From: CAZVJA01 sp964626885 | GTDB taxonomy: Bacteria; Planctomycetota; Planctomycetia; Planctomycetales; Planctomycetaceae | Assembly: GCA_964626885.1 (NCBI GenBank) | Contig: CAZVJA010000247.1 | Location: 1-7,469, forward strand | DNA: 7,469 bases | Reading direction: 5' to 3' | Shown here: in pieces, positions 6,001 through 7,469 of the stretch | Layout: each line of letters begins with the position of its first letter | Position numbering within the stretch: the stretch's first letter is position 1 | Program-made: the position numbers and the translations under genes | The notes under the pieces: model-generated | The model's input: the letters and a program-made list of their open reading frames with translations, nothing else | The model's database searches: none | Told to the model about the DNA's origin: nothing

Positions 6001-6711
6001 CTACTCCTCATCAATCGGGCACGCACTGTTCTCGGGCAAACTGACGTTGAGTGGTACGATTTCCCCGCCGCAGCCGCCTGACCCGCACGGAGAACAATGC
6101 AACGGGTCAACGCCGTTCTGTTTGACCGGATCTTCTTCCCGCGCCTCGAGCGCGGTGCGCGGCAGATCGAACTCTTCGAGCAGCACTTCGGTCAAGGCCT
6201 CCACCAGCGGTCGAAAGGACTGCTCGGCTGCAACGGTCCCATTTTCCTCTTTCACCGGTTGATCGAATGATACGAGCATCTTCCCGAGTGCAGGGCAGAC
6301 ACAGGCCCGCGCCAGTTCGCGCGCCGGCTCCGGTTCCATCGCCCCGAGCACCGCTAGCACGTGAACAACGTGATCCGGCAGTTCACCTGTTTCTTCGAGC
6401 CCGCGGTCGCGCATCTCATTTCTCATCCGCACCATGAACAAACCGCGGACGTACTCCTCGCCGAACAGATGCCAGCCGATCTCCAACGAACAGGTCGGAT
6501 TCAAATCGAATGTGCGCGTGTAGCTTTCCTCCAGCTCATCCAGTTGCCGGGGGGCGACAGACTCCAAGAAGCGGGCCATCTGCTCGACGGCTTGACTGCC
6601 GTCGGCCCGCAGCAGATCCCCCAGTTGCCGGGCGTGCCCCGAATACTCTTCGTCCGGGTACCGGAACAGCTTGCTAAACGCGTCGAATAATTCCTGGCGG
6701 TGCGTTGTCAT
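6001..6711 (-). CDS. narJ: Nitrate reductase assembly chaperone NarJ (TorD/DmsD family)
   Basis: A 236-residue cytoplasmic protein of the NarJ/TorD family, the dedicated chaperone that binds NarG and helps molybdenum cofactor and iron-sulfur insertion before NarGH docks on NarI. It is not part of the final enzyme. The recognisable core is LEESYTRTFDLNP (60-72), followed by IGWHLFGEEYVRG (78-90), equivalent to the YTSTFDLN block of E. coli NarJ. The protein is otherwise helical and acidic. The C-terminus is unusual: a cysteine cluster C206-x2-C209-x4-C214 (HCSPCGSGGCGG), with another Cys five residues from the end. Start choice: ATG 6711 shares its A with the narH stop (TGATG) and has AAGGGGA five bases upstream. 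The adjacent GTG at 6714 is in frame but is too close to that site. The position between narH and narI is the standard order. Confidence 0.93.
   Translation of the reverse strand: MTTHRQELFDAFSKLFRYPDEEYSGHARQLGDLLRADGSQAVEQMARFLESVAPRQLDELEESYTRTFDLNPTCSLEIGWHLFGEEYVRGLFMVRMRNEMRDRGLEETGELPDHVVHVLAVLGAMEPEPARELARACVCPALGKMLVSFDQPVKEENGTVAAEQSFRPLVEALTEVLLEEFDLPRTALEAREEDPVKQNGVDPLHCSPCGSGGCGGEIVPLNVSLPENSACPIDEE
6004..6009 (-). promoter_or_regulatory. Ribosome binding site of narI inside the narJ 3' end
   Basis: GAGGAG on the minus strand encodes the last two Glu codons of narJ immediately before its TAG stop, and lies eight bases upstream of the narI ATG. This is the arrangement expected for translational coupling. 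Confidence 0.75.
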
Positions 6712-7469
6712 CACAGTCCCCTTGTCGGACCGGCTGAGAACCCAAACCCGACGCTCTGCTTGTGTTCGTGCGGGTCTTTCATCATTTCCACCGCCTGCTC
6801 GCGGTACATCGGAGGAATGACGAAGCGGTCCTCAAACGTGCACAGGGACGTCAGTTTGTAAATCGCTTCCGCTTCTTCGCGGGTGCAGTCGGCTTCGCGG
6901 AGCATGCGGTCGGCTGTTTCGCGATCGACGTCGCCCACCGTCTCCGCCCGGCGATGCCACCGCACCGCCTTCTGCTTTGCCAGTGCATAACGGACCGGAC
7001 CTTCATGCCCTGCGCCGAACAGGTTCGCGAAGTACTTCATCGGTACGCGGGCTTCGTCGATATCGTGGAACAGGTTGTCGCTGGCGTGGTCGATCGTGTC
7101 GTTTTCCTTGTTGGCCTGCACCGGCGAGAGCGGGGGCACATAAAACAGCATCGGCAGTGTGCGATGCTCAATGTGCGGCGGCAGGGCGATCTTCCACACT
7201 TTGACCATCTGAAACACCGGCGATCGCTGTGCCGATTCGATCACGCCGTCTTGAATGCCGTTGGCCCGTGCTTCACGGATGACTTCCGGATCGAACGGAT
7301 CGAGAATCATCGCCCGTTGCCCTTCGATGAGCTGATCATCCGGCAGGTTCGCGACATCCTGAAGCTTGTCGGCGTCGTAGAGCACGACCCCCAGGTAACT
7401 AATCCGACCGACGCACGAATGGAAGCAGCCTCGCGCCTGGCCGGTTTCGAGACGCTGAAAACAGAGAAA
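6711..7469 (-). CDS. narH: Respiratory nitrate reductase beta subunit, C-terminal half (5' end cut by window)
   Basis: The frame is open from the right edge to TGA at 6713-6711, giving 252 codons of the C-terminal half; the real start and the first cluster motifs lie outside the window. NarH carries four iron-sulfur clusters that pass electrons from NarI to the molybdenum site of NarG on the cytoplasmic side. Visible here are the end of the ferredoxin-like domain with three conserved cysteines (CFQRLETGQARGC and CFHSCVGR), then YLGVVLYDADKL. Next come the NarH-specific blocks SPVFQMVKVWKIALP, RTLPMLFYVPPLSP, VPMKYFANLFGAGHEGPV, HRRAETV and FEDRFVIPP, all aligning with E. coli NarH. The C-terminus stops soon after the VGFGF block and lacks the roughly 25-residue tail of E. 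coli NarH. It overlaps the narJ start by one base. The strong E. coli-type match argues for cytoplasmic NarH rather than the periplasmic nitrite-oxidoreductase type. Confidence 0.96.
   Translation of the reverse strand, partial: FLCFQRLETGQARGCFHSCVGRISYLGVVLYDADKLQDVANLPDDQLIEGQRAMILDPFDPEVIREARANGIQDGVIESAQRSPVFQMVKVWKIALPPHIEHRTLPMLFYVPPLSPVQANKENDTIDHASDNLFHDIDEARVPMKYFANLFGAGHEGPVRYALAKQKAVRWHRRAETVGDVDRETADRMLREADCTREEAEAIYKLTSLCTFEDRFVIPPMYREQAVEMMKDPHEHKQSVGFGFSAGPTRGL
6717..6723 (-). promoter_or_regulatory. Ribosome binding site of narJ within the narH 3' end
   Basis: AAGGGGA on the minus strand lies five bases upstream of ATG 6711 and only two before the alternative GTG 6714, favouring the ATG. 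It is embedded in the last codons of narH. Confidence 0.65.

Noticed and set aside
6712..6714. GTG as the narJ start
   Set aside because: The Shine-Dalgarno-like AAGGGGA ends only two bases before it. The ATG immediately following has better spacing and the common TGATG stop-start overlap.

Overview
The window is a single block of genes read leftward (minus strand), running almost without gaps from one edge to the other. The base composition is moderately GC-rich by eye. In transcription order (right to left) it holds: the 3' part of narH (nitrate reductase beta subunit), narJ (assembly chaperone), narI (di-heme cytochrome b subunit), two NarK-family nitrate/nitrite transporters, a membrane-anchored pentaheme cytochrome c, and the 5' part of a large TAT-exported molybdopterin-oxidoreductase-like protein. 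That last gene runs off the left edge. The gene order narH-narJ-narI-narK1-narK2 resembles nar operons I know from Thermus. NarG should lie just beyond the right edge.

Region 1 (2095-7469) is a respiratory nitrate reductase and transport operon. NarH matches the cytoplasmic-facing E. coli type. NarI keeps all four heme-ligand histidines. Spacing is tight: narH and narJ share one base, narJ-narI are 5 bp apart, narI-narK1 24 bp, narK1-narK2 16 bp and narK2-cytochrome 9 bp. Several Shine-Dalgarno sequences overlap the preceding stop codon, so this is very likely one transcription unit. The two transporters are of different types: the first resembles NarK1-type proteins and the second is clearly related to E. 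coli NarK. Both carry unusual insertions.

Region 2 (1-2085) holds a five-heme cytochrome and an iron-sulfur molybdopterin-family protein. This pair is typical of the start of an alternative complex III (ActA-ActB) or related CISM/Qrc-like quinone:cytochrome oxidoreductase operon. The two genes are separated by 220 bp that carries a 113-bp inverted-repeat element resembling dispersed repeats I associate with planctomycete genomes.

Functional picture (inference): nitrate is imported by the NarK proteins and reduced at the cytoplasmic face by NarGHI, using electrons from the quinol pool. The CISM-type module would connect the same quinol pool to periplasmic cytochromes, for example to feed later steps of nitrogen-oxide respiration.

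Organism: most likely a planctomycete or a related environmental bacterium. The grounds are the repeat style, the TAT-exported molybdopterin protein with its long N-terminal pre-sequence, and the co-occurrence of cytoplasmic NarGHJI with an ACIII-like module. This assignment is moderate-confidence and was made by eye. The most unusual feature is a roughly 90-residue, probably periplasmic insertion in NarK1 that looks like the sandwich-barrel hybrid segment of bacterial RNA polymerase beta subunit.
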